Below, one piece after another: positions 23,637 to 31,197 of a stretch of DNA of 41,699 nt. The stretch is from a virus. The stretch spans positions 1 to 41,699 of the IMG/VR virus record IMGVR_UViG_3300033150_002278, one strand, 5' to 3'. The translations under genes and the position numbers were made by a program. The notes beneath the pieces are model-generated. The model was not told the origin of the DNA. It saw nothing but the letters and a program-made list of their open reading frames with translations, and made no database searches. Numbering within the stretch: position 1 is the first letter of the stretch; the number at the start of each line of letters is the position of its first letter.

Positions 23637-24559
23637 CCGTACCTCTCCTTCAACCCCTCAAAGATTTGCCCCGGCTCTATCCGCCTCCCGACGTAAACCG
23701 GCGTGCAGAACTTCTGCTCGTTCAGAACAAGGTAAATACCATACCTCGCAGCAACTCGCTGGCGATACCCCATATCCTTGTAAGCCGCCATCTCTTGAGG
23801 TCTTTCCACCATCTTCAAGTCCGAAATGACGAACTTACCCCGCTTCAACTTCTTCGACCGCCAGTGCAATGCATCAAACATTCCTGGGGAAATGTCGTCC
23901 CTGCCATCAGTCGACCTCCTACGGGGCAGCGGTAGTGCACAACCACACTTCGGACACCACCGTTCAACCTGTTCGGTAAAATCCTTCGGCGTCCTAGCCC
24001 ACCAGTACGGCTCCACAGGCCACCCGCCCGGACCACCAAACAACAAATCCAGCGCTGCGGCAACCTCACAGAAGAATGCACCCTTCGGGTTGATGCTGGC
24101 CGACCAATTGTTCTGTAGCCAGCAGTGGTCAATCAAATAAAACATCTTACGCCTATCGGGCACAACCTCTTCCGCAGCGACCAGAACGGGACAGTGGTAA
24201 ACATCGTCCCTGGTGTGGTCATTGATAAAGATATGCCCGAAGGTATCGCAGATTAGCCTTGCATAGTGTTCATACCCTTTCGGAAGGGATGTCCACAATC
24301 CCAACCTTCCAGGCTCAATCTTCGAGGAAGCGTACTTGCAGATTTCCTCAAACTGGGGATGCAGCAGGGGCTCGCCACCCATAATCCCCGTCATCTTGGG
24401 GTACTCGACCATAGTGTCCAGCGCCCGCCTAAACTCGTCCAGGGACATAAAGTAAGGCTTCTCATGGTGCCCGCAGAACCTGGTGCAGTTGCTACACGAG
24501 TTCATACAAGCGTTGGTGACCTCAATCTGGATGGTGTCCATGTCCAACAGAGCTCGCAT
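23627..24559 (-). CDS. Radical SAM protein
   Basis: The 310-residue protein has the radical SAM Cx3Cx2C cluster at Cys18, Cys22 and Cys25 (NACMNSCSNC), which binds the 4Fe-4S cluster that splits S-adenosylmethionine, and the GGEP motif in GIMGGEPLLHP near 61-64. Extra cysteines (CEVAAAL and WCPKCGCALP) could hold a second, SPASM-like cluster. It begins 1 base after the glycosyltransferase stop (TAAATG), so the two are co-translated. The substrate is not known. A joint modification of a virion protein or surface glycan is one guess. Confidence 0.88.
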   Translation of the reverse strand: MRALLDMDTIQIEVTNACMNSCSNCTRFCGHHEKPYFMSLDEFRRALDTMVEYPKMTGIMGGEPLLHPQFEEICKYASSKIEPGRLGLWTSLPKGYEHYARLICDTFGHIFINDHTRDDVYHCPVLVAAEEVVPDRRKMFYLIDHCWLQNNWSASINPKGAFFCEVAAALDLLFGGPGGWPVEPYWWARTPKDFTEQVERWCPKCGCALPLPRRRSTDGRDDISPGMFDALHWRSKKLKRGKFVISDLKMVERPQEMAAYKDMGYRQRVAARYGIYLVLNEQKFCTPVYVGRRIEPGQIFEGLKERYGCL

Positions 24560-25243
24560 TTATAACCCCCATGCCTTCAGTACCTTCCTCATTTCGATAG
24601 CCTTCGCCTCCGGCGGAATGAGGTACTGGTGGTAAAAGTAACCCAAGGCCCACTCCATATTCAAATCCTTAAACAACTGCCTCAGCGAGATGAACTTCAG
24701 ACCGTACTTGGCAATATTCCTGGAGCAAGTGTAATCGTCAATCAGGTGCTCCGGCTCAATAACCCCCGAGTTCAGCTCCTGCACCGTGGGCCTTATCCTC
24801 TTGACCGCCTCCTCAAAAGTCAGGTCGTCCAACGGCTTCCACAACTCAATGCACCAGTCTGACCCAATGGTGAACCAGTTACCAGAGCCAATGTGCCTGC
24901 CATCCCTAAGGAAGAATCTATCATATTTCCACCGGATAGGTGCAAAGTCACAGCCGTGGTGCAAGACCGTGTCCTTCTTCAAGAGGAGGGTTACGTCAGG
25001 CAGGTCGGGGTGAATCAGAGCATCGGAGTCGATGTAAATGTTCCAGTCATTACTCATCACTTGGCCCAACTCATAAATTTGGAACTTCTCGTAGACAACG
25101 GGCCAGCCATAAAACTTTCGCTCCCTAATTACATAAAATTCCGCGCCAATCTTATCGGCGTAGGCCCTCAGGAGCGGATAAGTCAACTCGCAAACCTGCG
25201 GGGCAAAGTCGCCTATGTTAAGAGTGAAGATACACTTTTTCAT
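24560..25243 (-). CDS. GT-A type glycosyltransferase
   Basis: The 227-residue protein starts MKKCIFTLNIGDFAPQVCEL and has a Rossmann-like opening, YADKIGAEFYVIRERKFYGW, then KFQIYEL and the DxD motif in WNIYIDSDALIHPDLP, which binds a metal and a sugar nucleotide. This is the pattern of GMA12/GT34-like and related glycosyltransferases. It follows GGAGG at 5 bases and is directly coupled to the radical SAM gene. Sugar donor and acceptor cannot be told from sequence. Placement behind head genes suggests a capsid or host-surface target. Confidence 0.82.
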   Translation of the reverse strand: MKKCIFTLNIGDFAPQVCELTYPLLRAYADKIGAEFYVIRERKFYGWPVVYEKFQIYELGQVMSNDWNIYIDSDALIHPDLPDVTLLLKKDTVLHHGCDFAPIRWKYDRFFLRDGRHIGSGNWFTIGSDWCIELWKPLDDLTFEEAVKRIRPTVQELNSGVIEPEHLIDDYTCSRNIAKYGLKFISLRQLFKDLNMEWALGYFYHQYLIPPEAKAIEMRKVLKAWGL

Positions 25244-25254
25244 ATTCGCCTCCG

Positions 25255-25446
25255 TCACCACCCTCTGAAGTAAAAGGTAGGATAGTTCAGACAATTCTCT
25301 CTGCCGGCAGCATTCCAGAAACGCAGTCCGGGAAACAACTTTGACTCTCCCACCTCACCAATCCTCACGACAGTCCCGGACTTCGCATCATACCTCACTG
25401 CATGCCGAAGCAGTTCCCTCGCCTCCTCATCGTTCAAGAACTTCAT
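25255..25446 (-). CDS. Small hypothetical protein (63 aa)
   Basis: The 63-residue protein starts MKFLNDEEARELLRHAVRYD and has an N-terminal helix followed by short strands ending in PTFYFRGW. AGGAG lies 9 bases before ATG 25446. The gap to the next gene is 11 bases. No family is recognised. It lies between head genes and the glycosyltransferase, so it may be a minor head or regulatory protein. Confidence 0.65.
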   Translation of the reverse strand: MKFLNDEEARELLRHAVRYDAKSGTVVRIGEVGESKLFPGLRFWNAAGRENCLNYPTFYFRGW

Positions 25447-25457
25447 AACCGATACTC

Positions 25458-25664
25458 CTAAGCGTTAATCTTCACCAACGTTGTATTGGCTACGGTGCAG
25501 ATGTACGCATTGTCGGTGGCCGGATCCCAGATTAGGGTACCGACCGGACAGGGATCGGGCACATTGCTGGCTGCATTCGCAACGACCATCACATGCGGTC
25601 GTCCAACCGCAATACGTTTGTTACCGTAAAATGCTTTGTCTACGATTGCTCCCCAAGCGCTCAT
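25458..25664 (-). CDS. Small structural-region protein (68 aa)
   Basis: The 68-residue protein starts MSAWGAIVDKAFYGNKRIAV, then has a Val/Ala-rich strand region (PHVMVVANAASNVPDP) and WDPATDNAYICTVANT. Start ATG 25664 follows GGAGG at 9 bases; an in-frame start at 25679 is less likely. It stands just behind the head protein gene and an RNA hairpin. No domain is recognised; a virion surface role is possible from composition. Confidence 0.65.
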   Translation of the reverse strand: MSAWGAIVDKAFYGNKRIAVGRPHVMVVANAASNVPDPCPVGTLIWDPATDNAYICTVANTTLVKINA

Positions 25665-25681
25665 CCCACAAACCTCCAAAC

Positions 25682-25715
25682 CGGGCGGGCCCAGCTCGAC
25701 GACCGAACCCGCCCG
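25682..25715 (-). other. Intergenic hairpin behind head protein gene
   Basis: On the minus strand CGGGCGGG pairs with CCCGCCCG (8 bp, 18-base loop, plus coordinates 25708-25715 and 25682-25689). It follows the stop of the 25723-26481 gene. Only a short T-run follows, so partial termination or mRNA end protection is likelier than a full stop. Confidence 0.55.
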
Positions 25716-25722
25716 TCCAAAG

Positions 25723-26481
25723 TTACAGTTTCAGGTCAACCAGACCGTAGTGCTGATTCGCATCCACGGTGATGACATGCCCAACCGCTTGCTCCTTAAC
25801 CATATCCGCCGCATTGCCGCTGGACGGCATCACTGCACCATCCACCGCTGCGGACGGATACACCCTATCCCCGGCAACAACCGTTCCGTCAATCAGAACC
25901 GCCGCCGGCCCCTTGCACTGGCACCAGAAGTACTGGTTGGCCGTGATGTTCGCAGGGGCAACCCCGACGAGCGCCCCGGTAGGCGGAGACGGATGTTTAA
26001 TCACACCCTTGCACGGATGCGGGGAAAGGGTTGCCTTTGAAGTATTGGCCGCCAAGGCAGTTCTAAGTTTATCGTACAGAGTAACGGTGACGTTGGCGTT
26101 GGCATTGGCAGCCGGATGAGCCTTAATCTTATACATCCGGCCACCACCGTTCGCCAGCGGAGTGTTAATATGTAGGAACCCCTCGGCATAGGCGTTGGCC
26201 GTCAAGTCGGCATCCCCGAGGGTCACCGTTACCTGGTAATCCCCCGCATTGGCAGCCGTCGGAATGTTGCAATTGGCATGGTTCGCCTCATGCACAGGCA
26301 TCTGGCACAGCTGGCCAGCATTAATGTTGGCCCCCGCCTGGCAGTAGACAAACTCCCTACCATCGCTCAGAATCCGTTTGGTACCAATGCGGTGCTTGGC
26401 AGTGTTGGATGCCTCGAACAAGCCTTGCAGGTAAATAGTGGGGATTCCCTCAAGGAAGGACGCATACTTTTCGTTGCTCAT
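25723..26481 (-). CDS. Asn/Ala-rich head protein, putative decoration or capsid-associated
   Basis: The 252-residue protein starts MSNEKYASFLEGIPTIYLQG and then is rich in Asn, Ala and Val with many short strands (DADLTANAYAEGFLHINTP, AHPAANANANVTVTLYDK), as in head decoration or fibre-like proteins. It follows the major capsid gene directly, behind an 11-bp hairpin, where decoration proteins usually sit. ATG 26481 follows GGGAG; a longer in-frame start at 26526 lies in the hairpin and is unlikely. The exact role is inferred from place and composition. Confidence 0.75.
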   Translation of the reverse strand: MSNEKYASFLEGIPTIYLQGLFEASNTAKHRIGTKRILSDGREFVYCQAGANINAGQLCQMPVHEANHANCNIPTAANAGDYQVTVTLGDADLTANAYAEGFLHINTPLANGGGRMYKIKAHPAANANANVTVTLYDKLRTALAANTSKATLSPHPCKGVIKHPSPPTGALVGVAPANITANQYFWCQCKGPAAVLIDGTVVAGDRVYPSAAVDGAVMPSSGNAADMVKEQAVGHVITVDANQHYGLVDLKL

Positions 26482-26509
26482 AGCTTTGGTCTCCCTTTGG
26501 CTATGGAGT

Positions 26510-26537
26510 CCCTCGGGGCAACTCAATGCCCCGAGGG
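26510..26537 (-). other. Intergenic hairpin after major capsid gene
   Basis: CCCTCGGGGCA (26510-26520) and TGCCCCGAGGG (26527-26537) form a perfect 11-bp stem with a 6-base loop, 16 bases behind the major capsid stop. No U-run follows on the minus strand. Such hairpins often cap or stabilise the abundant capsid mRNA and lower read-through to later genes. Confidence 0.7.
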
Positions 26538-26553
26538 TTTAGAGTTAACAGTA

Positions 26554-27519
26554 CTAAGCAGTGATGTCAGTCAGCACCTTGAGGGCAACGGGCCGACTGG
26601 TTACGAGGTTCATGGTGCACACAATCTGGGCAACGCGGTCGTTCGGCTGGTCGGGAATTGCCTTCCAGTCGGTCATTTGCATGAAGTAGTCCTCATCAAC
26701 CACCAGCTTCAGATAGTTGGGATTGATGAAGTACATCTTGGCCGACGGAGCGGAAGGCGACCAGACAAGCGGCCGACCACGGAAGGTTACGTTGTCAAAA
26801 CCAGCATCCGCGAGGCGTCTCTCAGTGAGCACCTTCATCTCAAGGTTGACGTCCTCGTACAGCTCGTACGAGGTCTGATCCGTGATGATGAAGATGTCCC
26901 TCAAGTCGCTCCGCGAATACTTGATGATGTCGTTCAGACAGGTCCGCATGTCGGAGACCAGATATACGGCAGCAGCCCCCGTTGCGCTCTTGGTCTGGTT
27001 ACGCCACCACGTGTACGTGGCGCGGTTCAGACCGTGGACCGTCCCGGTAGTCGGGTCGTCCGCAATCAGGTTGCGCAGGCCGTTCGGTTCATTCTCACCG
27101 CTCCCATCAGCGAACACAACGCGCTCCAGCTCTTCCCACAACGTCCGCTCAGCCGCAGTAATCTTCCTGTCGACTAGGTTAATCATTGCAGCCTGACCGC
27201 GGTTTTGCTGGTCATCCTGGAACCAGCGCACGATGGACACGGCACAATACTTCCAGTCCTCGTACGCCATGGTCAGGATTTCGCTGTCCTGAATGGGAAC
27301 GGTCGTGCCCTTGGTCAACCAGCGCAGCGTTTCGTTGCTACCGTAATCCAGGGGGATTTCAATCCGACGATGACCACGAACTCTGTCGACACGACCGGCC
27401 TCGCGCAACCAGAAGATGAACGGCGTCTTCAGAAACGCCTGCTCAATTGCTTCCCTGCGCCGATAGGCCCAAGTCGTGGTAAAGAGGTTGTCAACCTGCT
27501 GAGTCCAGCTGGGCGGCAT
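26554..27519 (-). CDS. Major capsid protein
   Basis: The 321-residue protein starts MPPSWTQQVDNLFTTTWAYR, and its core has the features of HK97-fold coat proteins: an N-terminal arm, a long helix (INLVDRKITAAERTLWEELE), a strand-rich P-domain, and SAKMYFINPNYLKLVVDEDY toward the end. It follows a Glu-rich scaffold gene and has a very strong ribosome site (GAGGAGGTG) before its ATG, in keeping with high expression. The fold class is inferred from order and pattern; no delta-domain is needed because the scaffold is separate. Confidence 0.88.
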   Translation of the reverse strand: MPPSWTQQVDNLFTTTWAYRRREAIEQAFLKTPFIFWLREAGRVDRVRGHRRIEIPLDYGSNETLRWLTKGTTVPIQDSEILTMAYEDWKYCAVSIVRWFQDDQQNRGQAAMINLVDRKITAAERTLWEELERVVFADGSGENEPNGLRNLIADDPTTGTVHGLNRATYTWWRNQTKSATGAAAVYLVSDMRTCLNDIIKYSRSDLRDIFIITDQTSYELYEDVNLEMKVLTERRLADAGFDNVTFRGRPLVWSPSAPSAKMYFINPNYLKLVVDEDYFMQMTDWKAIPDQPNDRVAQIVCTMNLVTSRPVALKVLTDITA

Positions 27520-27522
27520 GGC

Positions 27523-28221
27523 CTACACCTCCTCTTTGAACACCTCCTGCCATGCCCGTGCCGCTGCTTCCTTCGTCGTAGCCGGTCCCTTCTCCTGTGT
27601 GGCTTCGGCCGATACCGTAGAAGGTCGTTCGCCGGCCGGCTGCCTGCGCGGCCGCGGGGGAAGGTCGTAAATCAACCGGTCGCGATCTTGCCGCACTCCT
27701 TTCTCAGCCTTGCCTTCGCCACGCTCTGCCTTCGCAAGTTTGTAAGCCTGCTCGATAGAGAGGCTGGGGTTGTTCATCACAATACGCTGAACTTCCTCAG
27801 CGTACTCGTTGAAATCCGAGTACTTCGCCTCACACTTATCAATCTCTCGCAACACCTTCAACAATTCCAGCTCCTCAACAATCGGCCGTGCAGCCTTATT
27901 CACTTCAGAGATAATGTAATTTACCAACTCCGTTTGCGTCATTGACTCCACGTCCGGCACACCAGTGTCCTTCACTGGTCCGGCCGATTCCTCGGTCTGA
28001 AACCCGGATTTCGGACGACCCACTCCTTCGTACGCCAAGTCGTCAACGGTGAATACACTACGCCCCTTGAGGGCAACCTCTTCAAGCTCGGCAATCCTGT
28101 CAAGCAGCCGCTCATACTGCTCGGCAGTCAACGTGACAGTGTCCTGCCGGTCCTCTGTCTGCTGCTCCCGTTGACCCTCAGCCTGCTCTTCGCCCTTAAC
28201 CTTTTCGTTCTCCTCACTCAT
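27523..28221 (-). CDS. Scaffolding protein
   Basis: The 232-residue protein begins with a Glu/Gln-rich disordered stretch (MSEENEKVKGEEQAEGQREQ) and then a coiled coil (LTAEQYERLLDRIAELEEVA). A helical middle (NKAARPIVEELELLKVLREI) precedes a low-complexity stretch and a final basic-acidic helix (KEAAARAWQEVFKEEV). This composition and the place right before the major capsid gene are those of podovirus scaffolds, which shape the procapsid and then leave. AGGAGAGAAG lies before the ATG. Confidence 0.85.
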   Translation of the reverse strand: MSEENEKVKGEEQAEGQREQQTEDRQDTVTLTAEQYERLLDRIAELEEVALKGRSVFTVDDLAYEGVGRPKSGFQTEESAGPVKDTGVPDVESMTQTELVNYIISEVNKAARPIVEELELLKVLREIDKCEAKYSDFNEYAEEVQRIVMNNPSLSIEQAYKLAKAERGEGKAEKGVRQDRDRLIYDLPPRPRRQPAGERPSTVSAEATQEKGPATTKEAAARAWQEVFKEEV

Positions 28222-28438
28222 CGCTTCTCTCCTTCACCAACTCCTTCGTAATCATCCGTTTTGCTTCCTTCATCACGGCAGCGAAAGAAACTTCCAGCTC
28301 CCGTCTTGACCACATTCCCTCAACACGTACTTGGACGGCCGTCCCATCACGCATTTCAACCACAATGCGTTTGGACGACTCACCTTCCCGTCGCACGTCG
28401 AAACTCGACTCGTCGTACAAATTTGCCGTCTTCTTCAT
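28214..28438 (-). CDS. Small protein between portal and scaffold (74 aa)
   Basis: The 74-residue protein starts MKKTANLYDESSFDVRREGE and shows a strand pair (KRIVVEMRDGTAVQVRVEGM) and a helix. GGAG lies 6 bases before the ATG. It overlaps the scaffold start by 8 bases and the previous gene by 59 bases, so it is tightly coupled. No family is recognised; it may be a minor head assembly factor. Confidence 0.65.
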   Translation of the reverse strand: MKKTANLYDESSFDVRREGESSKRIVVEMRDGTAVQVRVEGMWSRRELEVSFAAVMKEAKRMITKELVKERSDE

Positions 28439-28601
28439 ACCAGTCTCCGACTGCTGTGAGTCCGCACATGAACAAAATCCTGCGTAAAAGCTTGGTTGGA
28501 GTCACGCCCGCGGTGGACACAATCCTATCGCGGTACACAACCAAATCCTTCGCCAAGTACAACGCTCCGTCGACACAGTTTGAATCTTTACTTGCCACCA
28601 T
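28380..28601 (-). CDS. Small protein behind zinc-ribbon gene (73 aa)
   Basis: The 73-residue protein starts MVASKDSNCVDGALYLAKDL at ATG 28601, whose first base is the last base of the previous stop (TGATG), with TGGAG upstream. It continues with two short helices (GVTPTKLLRRILFMCGL) and an acidic-basic end. No family is recognised. The 59-base overlap with the next gene is long but both frames are open with normal codon use. Confidence 0.55.
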   Translation of the reverse strand: MVASKDSNCVDGALYLAKDLVVYRDRIVSTAGVTPTKLLRRILFMCGLTAVGDWYEEDGKFVRRVEFRRATGR

Positions 28602-28879
28602 CACGCTCCACGTCTGTCGTCAATCGGCCCAAGCGCCTTTGAGTAAACGCCATAATCCTTACACAACTCCTTAAAATGCTCTTTCGTCCGTACGTATATC
28701 GGCTCCAGGTCAAAATTCTCGTTCCAATGCGGACGAAACCAATCCCGGCAGCGCCAGTTCGTGGGAATTAGCCTGCCCGTTCCGCCGCACTGACAAGGGT
28801 GTGTCCACCGCTCGTCAACCCTCTTCAACGCCTCGAAACGCTTACCACACTGCTCACATTCGTACTCGTACAGTATCAT
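28601..28879 (-). CDS. FmdB-type zinc ribbon protein
   Basis: The 92-residue protein begins MILYEYECEQCGKRFEALKR, matching the N-terminus of FmdB-type zinc ribbons (PLYEYxCxxCGxxFE), with the second pair in HPCQCGGTGRLIP. It is a nucleic-acid- or protein-binding ribbon found in many phages near head genes. The rest is unassigned and basic. The gene starts 3 bases after the portal stop, so it belongs to the head assembly block. The role is unknown. Confidence 0.8.
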   Translation of the reverse strand: MILYEYECEQCGKRFEALKRVDERWTHPCQCGGTGRLIPTNWRCRDWFRPHWNENFDLEPIYVRTKEHFKELCKDYGVYSKALGPIDDRRGA

Positions 28880-28882
28880 CCG

Positions 28883-30640
28883 TTATGCCCGTCCGCTCTC
28901 AAGCATCTTGCGACGCATTTCCTCAATTGAAATGGGATTTGTCGGTGAGCCGCCGACGCCTGCGGCCATTCTACCCGTCCGGCCGACTCCCGCCGGATGC
29001 GGCTGTCGCATTTGGGCTGCGACGTCCTCAAGAGGCATCTCAGCCGCAGGCGGAACCGGTTTAAGCAATTGGTCAGCCAGCGGGTCGACCGATGCATAAT
29101 GATTCAACAACATCTTACGCAACAACATCTGGTCAATCATCGGGTCGCCGCCCAGCAGCTGGAACAGCTCTTTGGTGAGCTGATACTTGAGCATGCGTGT
29201 CATCGGTATGGCGCTGTCAGGGTCGATGTGCAAGTGGTATTCTCCGGCAAGTTCATCGCCAGTATACCGCATCCAGAACGGCTCACCCTGAGGCGAAACA
29301 ATCCGAATTACCCGCTCCTCAGTCCAAAACTTGAATATAAACTGATTCCACTTTCGTACAATGTTTACGAGAACGTCTGCTACAATATCCTTCCGCTCAT
29401 CAATCCGCAACTCAAACGCCTGCTCAACTATCATTGACTCCGTCGCGGTTTTCCCGTGGTACGGCGAAATCTGCCCGGCTTGATTTGTACCGAAGCCCAA
29501 CTCTTCACGCATATCCTGGATTATCGTAAGCGCTTCATGGTACAGCTCCTGAGGCATCGTGGGCTTCAGTTCCATTATCGCATTTGCCAGAACCTCAACA
29601 TCTTCTTCCACGGCAACTGCCGGGCCGACCACTCCACTCAAAAATGCCTGGAGCTGGTCCTCCCGAATCGCACCGCGCCTGTAAAGGTATTTTATCAACA
29701 GAATGCGCCTGTGCTGCGATATCTGCGATTTCACTTCATTAAGCTCGCGCTGCCTCGGAGCAATAATCCGTGCGTCGGGAATGCCCCAGAAGTATTCGGG
29801 GTCACGGTTGAATATCACAAATTCATACGGTAACGCCTCAATTTGCAATTCGTCTTCCTGGTCAAGTAACAGCTTGTCTTCACAGATGACGTACACACGT
29901 CCGGCTCTGAAATCACGAATTTCCCACAACTCAGCATATTCCTCTTCAGCATGGTCGGGCCCGCGCCAATGCTGCTCTCCCTCTAACTTCTGCATTGGAG
30001 TCCGTGTCCCGACGAGGGCTCCCGTATTCCGGTATTTCTGGTCCTCTTTAACGTCACGCAACGGCCGGAGGACGTAATGCGCAATCCAACTCAGACTGTT
30101 GGGATCGGACGCACCCCACGGCACCACTATGCTCAGCGGATGCACACGCGCAGCCCACGGCATTCCCGGCTTTACATACGACCGATATTCAATGCGCTCA
30201 CCGGTCTTGCGCGACACCTGAGTTACGGTTTCACCATCCGGCAACACGCTCTGCGCCGGGGTGTAACCATACTCCGAATCATACCCCAGCTTGATTACTC
30301 CGGTGCCGCACAGTAGCCCGTCGAGGCATGCCATCTTCAACGTGTCCTTCAACATCGCTTCGCGGATGAGCATGTTGTCAATCGCCTCGACGACCTTTGC
30401 GTGCCACACCATCTCCGGACGCGTTGCCGTGACGGACACGCGGGGCGCCCCAAAGTAAACACGCGGGATCATTGAACGGACATACGAGAACATCTTGTTC
30501 ACGGGCGTAATATTATCACGCCAATCGCCCCTGTACATCCGTTCGTGCTCACGCCAGTCGTCCGACTTGCCGTACTGCTTCCTGTACTTTACCCCCCGCT
30601 TTATCCGTGACATCCACTCGTTGACAAATTCGGTCGCCAT
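28883..30640 (-). CDS. Portal protein
   Basis: The 585-residue protein starts MATEFVNEWMSRIKRGVKYR and is the portal by size and order, between terminase and scaffold. A typical early portal pattern is seen: WREHERMYRGDWRDNITPVN and later LCGTGVIKLGYDS, as in the P22/T7-like portal families. The Cys/Leu-rich stem region and RQRELNEVKSQISQHRRILL fit the clip and stem. It forms the 12-fold ring through which DNA enters and leaves. ATG 30640 is preferred over GTG 30649. Confidence 0.85.
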   Translation of the reverse strand: MATEFVNEWMSRIKRGVKYRKQYGKSDDWREHERMYRGDWRDNITPVNKMFSYVRSMIPRVYFGAPRVSVTATRPEMVWHAKVVEAIDNMLIREAMLKDTLKMACLDGLLCGTGVIKLGYDSEYGYTPAQSVLPDGETVTQVSRKTGERIEYRSYVKPGMPWAARVHPLSIVVPWGASDPNSLSWIAHYVLRPLRDVKEDQKYRNTGALVGTRTPMQKLEGEQHWRGPDHAEEEYAELWEIRDFRAGRVYVICEDKLLLDQEDELQIEALPYEFVIFNRDPEYFWGIPDARIIAPRQRELNEVKSQISQHRRILLIKYLYRRGAIREDQLQAFLSGVVGPAVAVEEDVEVLANAIMELKPTMPQELYHEALTIIQDMREELGFGTNQAGQISPYHGKTATESMIVEQAFELRIDERKDIVADVLVNIVRKWNQFIFKFWTEERVIRIVSPQGEPFWMRYTGDELAGEYHLHIDPDSAIPMTRMLKYQLTKELFQLLGGDPMIDQMLLRKMLLNHYASVDPLADQLLKPVPPAAEMPLEDVAAQMRQPHPAGVGRTGRMAAGVGGSPTNPISIEEMRRKMLESGRA

Positions 30641-30645
30641 GCCAG

Positions 30646-31197
30646 TCACTTTCCGCGTTTCTTTATCCGAATGACACCATGCTTTTCAAGTATTTCGGCG
30701 TAGGCTTTAGGCAAATACAACCGCTCCGACTCCACCCACACGTATTCCGGCAACTCCTCTCCACTCTTCAACGCTCGAAAATACTTCTCATGCATCTTGC
30801 GGAAGTGGGTTTTCATCAACTTGGTGTCCATGGGATGTTGCATCCGCTTGCGCCGCTCAAGGGACGTGAGCGCCCGTTTGAGTTTTGCCTCTTCGGGTAA
30901 CCCAGCAAATTCATCCACATACCGTTTTGCACCAATACCGCGGACCAGCTCGCGCAACACCTCCTTCCGCACGGGCAACTCATGACCGTCTTCGAAAAGG
31001 ATTGCACGCCACTGGGGACCGAGAACTACCACATCCTTCACAACGCGTCCTTCTATGGTACGCCCAACCAGCACGTCGGCCGTTCGCGAGCGCGGCCCGG
31101 ACGAAGCACCCCGCCTTATCGCACGCGCTAGGGCCCTGCCAACCGGAACCCAGTCCGCCGCATGCGCTTCACCTACGAACAGTTCGCTCAGATCCAT
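30646..31197 (-). CDS. Hypothetical protein upstream of portal (183 aa)
   Basis: The 183-residue protein starts MDLSELFVGEAHAADWVPVG. A strand-rich middle (IEGRVVKDVVVLGPQWRAIL) is followed by a very basic helical segment (KLKRALTSLERRKRMQHPMD) and ends KKRGK. The N-terminus contains AHAADWVP, which looks like a small helix but not a clear signal peptide. It overlaps the ATP-grasp gene by 10 bases, so it is in the terminase-portal block. No family is recognised. Confidence 0.65.
   Translation of the reverse strand: MDLSELFVGEAHAADWVPVGRALARAIRRGASSGPRSRTADVLVGRTIEGRVVKDVVVLGPQWRAILFEDGHELPVRKEVLRELVRGIGAKRYVDEFAGLPEEAKLKRALTSLERRKRMQHPMDTKLMKTHFRKMHEKYFRALKSGEELPEYVWVESERLYLPKAYAEILEKHGVIRIKKRGK

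Noticed and set aside
26278-27177. Plus-strand ORF of 299 codons opposite the head genes
   Set aside because: It is antisense to the major capsid protein and the head protein gene, has no recognisable domain and no ribosome site, and reflects codon bias of the coding strand.
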